64,000 bases of DNA from Achromobacter sp. Bel (GTDB taxonomy: Bacteria > Pseudomonadota > Gammaproteobacteria > Burkholderiales > Burkholderiaceae_B): assembly GCF_012928505.1 (NCBI RefSeq), contig NZ_JABBJN010000026.1, forward strand, positions 1 to 64,000, given 5' to 3'. The notes beneath the pieces are model-generated. The model saw only the letters and a program-made list of their open reading frames with translations. It did not search any database and was not told where the DNA came from. Shown here one piece after another: positions 61,514 to 64,000 of the stretch. The translations under genes and the position numbers were made by a program. The stretch's first letter is position 1. Every line of letters starts with the position of its first letter.

Positions 61514-62560
61514 CTATTGGGTGAAGGCCACGCAGTCTTCGGGTTCGAAGCATGCGTAGACCCGCACGCCCGGCGCCGGCTGCGCGCGCCCCGCGCCACC
61601 GTTGACGATCTGGCTGATCATGCGGTTGCCGCCTTCGAGCTGCACGCGCACTTCCAGCACCGACCCCAGGTACAACGACGATTCCACCACCCCCGCCAGC
61701 GCGTTGCCGCCTTCAGGCTGGGTCGCCAGCCGCACGCGCTCCGGCCGCACGCCCACGTGCGTGGCGCCTGCCCCGCCCGGCGTGGCGATGCGCTGGCCGG
61801 AGTCGGTGTGAAACTGGTTGTCGGCCTGCCCGCGGCCCGTGAACACGTTCATCTTGCCCAGGAAGTCGGCCACGAACAGGTTGGCCGGGCGCTCGTACAG
61901 CGAGTCGGGCGCGCCCACCTGCTGCACGATGCCGTCATGCATGATGGCCATGCGGTCGGCGATCGCCAGCGCCTCTTCCTGGTCGTGCGTGACGAACACG
62001 GTCGTCAGGCCCAGGCGCTGCTGCAATGAGCGGATCTCTTCGCGCACTTCCAGGCGCAGCTTGGCGTCCAGGTTGGACAAGGGCTCGTCCAGCAGGAACA
62101 CCTTGGGTTCGATGGCAAGCGCGCGGGCAATCGCCACGCGCTGCTGCTGGCCGCCGGACAGCTGGCGCGGATAGCGCTCGCGCAGTTCGGTCATGCGCAC
62201 CATGTCCAGCACCCGGCGGATCTTGGCGTCGCGATCGGCCTTGGGGACCTTGTGCATTTCCAGCCCGAACGCCACGTTCTCGGCCACCGTCATATGCGGG
62301 AACAGCGCATAGCGCTGGAACACCATGCCGGTGTCGCGCTTGTGCACGGGCAGCCGGGTCACGTCGGTGTCGCCGATCCGGATGCGGCCAGCGGTGGGCG
62401 TGATGAAGCCGGCAATCATGCGCAGCGTGGTGGTCTTGCCACAGCCACTGGGGCCCAGGAACGTCACCAGCTCGCCTTCGGCGATCTCCAGGGAAAAGTC
62501 GGAAACCGCCACCGCCGCGCCGAATTGCTTGCGGATATTCTCGATCGAGACCTTCGCCAT
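61514..62560 (-). CDS. PotA-type ABC ATPase
   Basis: A 348-residue ATPase of the spermidine/putrescine-type family. Walker A GPSGCGKTT, signature LSGGQQQRVAIARAL, Walker B VFLLDEPLSNLDAKLR and a C-terminal TOBE-like region (GATHVGVRPERVRLATQ) are clear. It lies between the two permease genes, with gaps of 8 and 3 bases. Confidence 0.92.
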   Translation of the reverse strand: MAKVSIENIRKQFGAAVAVSDFSLEIAEGELVTFLGPSGCGKTTTLRMIAGFITPTAGRIRIGDTDVTRLPVHKRDTGMVFQRYALFPHMTVAENVAFGLEMHKVPKADRDAKIRRVLDMVRMTELRERYPRQLSGGQQQRVAIARALAIEPKVFLLDEPLSNLDAKLRLEVREEIRSLQQRLGLTTVFVTHDQEEALAIADRMAIMHDGIVQQVGAPDSLYERPANLFVADFLGKMNVFTGRGQADNQFHTDSGQRIATPGGAGATHVGVRPERVRLATQPEGGNALAGVVESSLYLGSVLEVRVQLEGGNRMISQIVNGGAGRAQPAPGVRVYACFEPEDCVAFTQ

Positions 62561-62563
62561 TTC

Positions 62564-63427
62564 TTACACCACCTGACTGAGTTTCACGTAGCGGTCGGTC
62601 ACAAGCATGATGATTCCCAACAGCAAGATTTGCACCGACGCCACCGAAGCGATGGTCGGATCCAGATTGAATTCCAGGTACTGCATGATGGCGATCGGCA
62701 GCGTGGTGCGGCCCGGCCCCACCAGCGACAGCGACAGTTCCAGGTTCTCGAACGACACCACGAAGCTGAACAGCGCCGCCGCCACGATGGACGGGCGCAG
62801 CATCGGCAGGGTCACGCGCATGAAGGCCACCGGGGCGCTGGCGCCCAGGTTGCGGGCGGCTTCCTCGATGGAGCCGTCCAGCCCGGCCATGCCCGCCGTG
62901 ACCAGGCGCACCGTCCACGGAATCGTCAGGCAGACGTGCGCGATGACCAGGCCGCCGAACGTGCCGATGATGTCCTGGTCCAGCAGTTCTTCGGCGCGCA
63001 GGTAGAACAGGTAGATGCCGACGCCCGCGACGATGCCGGGAATCAGCAGCGGCGACAGCAGCAAGGTATTGACGCCCTTGCTGCCCTGGAAGCGGTAGCG
63101 GGCGATGGCCACCGCGGCCAGGACGCCCATCGCGACGCCGATGGCTGCGGCCACCAGCGACACCTGCAGGCTGAACAGGAAGCCGTTGGCGAATGCCGGG
63201 TTCTGCCACGCTTTCACGTACCAGGACAGCGTATAGCCGGACGGGGGGAAGTAGAGGATGGCGTCCTTGAAGAAGCTCAGCCAGACCACCAGCACGATGG
63301 GGCAGAGCATGAACGCATACATGAGGACGACGAAGACGCGGTGCAGCCACGTTGCCCACGGGATCATGCGAATGGGCTTGATCCGGGCGGCCGTGACGGC
63401 CGGGTCCAAAGGAGGCGCGCTATGCAA
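62564..63427 (-). CDS. PotC-type ABC permease
   Basis: A 287-residue permease with six helices; the contact loop is EEAARNLGASAPVAFMRVTLPMLRPSIVAAAL. I prefer the TTG start at 63427, because AAGGA lies eight bases upstream and no ribosome site precedes the ATG at 63367. If the ATG is used the protein has 267 residues. It is the first transporter gene of the operon. Confidence 0.85.
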   Translation of the reverse strand: MHSAPPLDPAVTAARIKPIRMIPWATWLHRVFVVLMYAFMLCPIVLVVWLSFFKDAILYFPPSGYTLSWYVKAWQNPAFANGFLFSLQVSLVAAAIGVAMGVLAAVAIARYRFQGSKGVNTLLLSPLLIPGIVAGVGIYLFYLRAEELLDQDIIGTFGGLVIAHVCLTIPWTVRLVTAGMAGLDGSIEEAARNLGASAPVAFMRVTLPMLRPSIVAAALFSFVVSFENLELSLSLVGPGRTTLPIAIMQYLEFNLDPTIASVASVQILLLGIIMLVTDRYVKLSQVV

Positions 63428-63540
63428 ATCCTGATTCCTTGTCAGCGAGGTGCCGGCTCGGTTTGAAACTCCTCCGGTGTGAACTCTGCGGTTCGTTCGG
63501 TTAACCCAAGCATATCGACGGGTTGCTGCCCGGCTCAACT

Positions 63541-63642
63541 AGGGATAACCCAACACTGCGCCGCACTTGCGGGTAATCCCTGGCGCGGCCGTGCAAGCAG
63601 GTGCAACCCGCTGCGATAGCAGGCCCGCAGCAGGTGCAACCC
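63541..63642. repeat. short inverted and direct repeats in the gap
   Basis: AGGGATAACCC (63541-63551) and GGGTAATCCCT (63571-63581) form an inverted pair with one mismatch. AGCAGGTGCAACCC occurs exactly at 63596-63609 and 63629-63642. A palindrome GGTTAACC lies at 63499-63506. They fill the 256-base gap between the DUF2817 and PotC genes and may be operators. Confidence 0.5.
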
Positions 63643-63683
63643 AGGGAATCAATGCGGGCTTGCGGGCGCGGTGGACGATGCGG

Positions 63684-64000
63684 TCAGCGTGCGGCTTCCA
63701 GCCCGCACAGCGCCTGCAGCACCGCCACGCGGCTTTGCCCCAGCACCATGCCGTGCCAGTCCGAGGCATCGCAATAGAACGCGTCCAGAATGCCCTGCAG
63801 AATGTCCCCGCGCAGCGCATCGTTGGCATCAGGGTGCGCAAGCAGCCAATTGCGGCCACGCAGCGCCTGCACCATGTCCGGCAACGGCACCGTGCCGAAT
63901 TCAAGCGAGATGGCGGCGGTGCTAGCCGCCGGACATGCCTCGTGCAATAGCCCGCCGACATACCCCGTCACGTCGGCCGATGCGGAGCTGCCCAGGAAAG
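63684..64000 (-). CDS. 3' part of a DUF2817 protein
   Basis: The frame is open to the right edge, so about 105 C-terminal residues are present and the start lies outside the window. LEFGTVPLPDMVQALRGRNWLLAHPD and DAFYCDASDWHGMVLGQSR match the C-terminal region of DUF2817, a zinc-carboxypeptidase-like (aspartoacylase-related) family. It may hydrolyse an amide. The GTG at 63971 is internal. The 256-base gap leaves open whether it belongs to the transporter operon. Confidence 0.75.
   Translation of the reverse strand, partial: FLGSSASADVTGYVGGLLHEACPAASTAAISLEFGTVPLPDMVQALRGRNWLLAHPDANDALRGDILQGILDAFYCDASDWHGMVLGQSRVAVLQALCGLEAAR

Overview
The window is very GC-rich DNA with dense genes and short gaps. 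The block hemA-prfA-prmC-grxD-ubiX, the many tripartite-tricarboxylate (Bug/TctC) binding proteins and the many LysR regulators suggest a betaproteobacterium of the Alcaligenaceae, most like Achromobacter or Bordetella. I saw no prophage, integrase, transposase, rRNA or CRISPR array. The ends cut two genes: an unknown protein at the left edge and a DUF2817 protein at the right edge.

Layout. 1-3301: an unknown 3' end, a DUF3100-type membrane protein divergent from a LysR regulator, and a small DUF2970 membrane protein. 3331-3627: a GC-rich tandem repeat. 3760-6040: a siroheme sulfite reductase and its DUF934 partner. 5988-11032: an apparently frameshifted IclR regulator divergent from an operon of binding protein, acyl-CoA ligase, citryl-CoA-lyase-like protein and SDR. 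11060-17473: an orphan MetQ, an unknown protein and the housekeeping block for haem, translation termination, Fe-S trafficking and flavin prenylation. 17746-18001: two identical tRNA-Phe genes.

18088-24132 is the most unusual part. A TPP riboswitch precedes six tightly coupled genes: LuxE-like acyl-protein synthetase, LuxC-like acyl reductase, a ThiZ/ThiX/ThiY-type ABC importer and an SDR. I read it as a thiamin-controlled pathway that imports an oxidised thiamin-related carboxylate and reduces it to the alcohol. The substrate is inference.

24178-34228: an MscS-type channel, an M20 amidohydrolase, a LysR regulator, two Bug proteins, an Lrp regulator with LysE and RhtA exporters, and a sugar-acid isomerase. 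34342-46659: one catabolic unit of aldehyde dehydrogenase, GMC oxidoreductase, a branched-chain-type ABC importer with fused LivM-LivG, class III CoA-transferase and HMG-CoA lyase, with a divergent LysR regulator and a second binding protein. 46783-52485: a 2-oxoacid/acetoin dehydrogenase type unit (E2, fused E1 alpha-beta, two SDRs, GntR regulator) behind a 20-bp palindrome. 52699-54813: a histidine-rich ZnuD-like TonB receptor behind two Zur-like boxes. 55043-63427: a VOC protein, then a PotABCD-type importer operon with two metal-dependent amidohydrolases and a COG0523 (CobW-type) GTPase.
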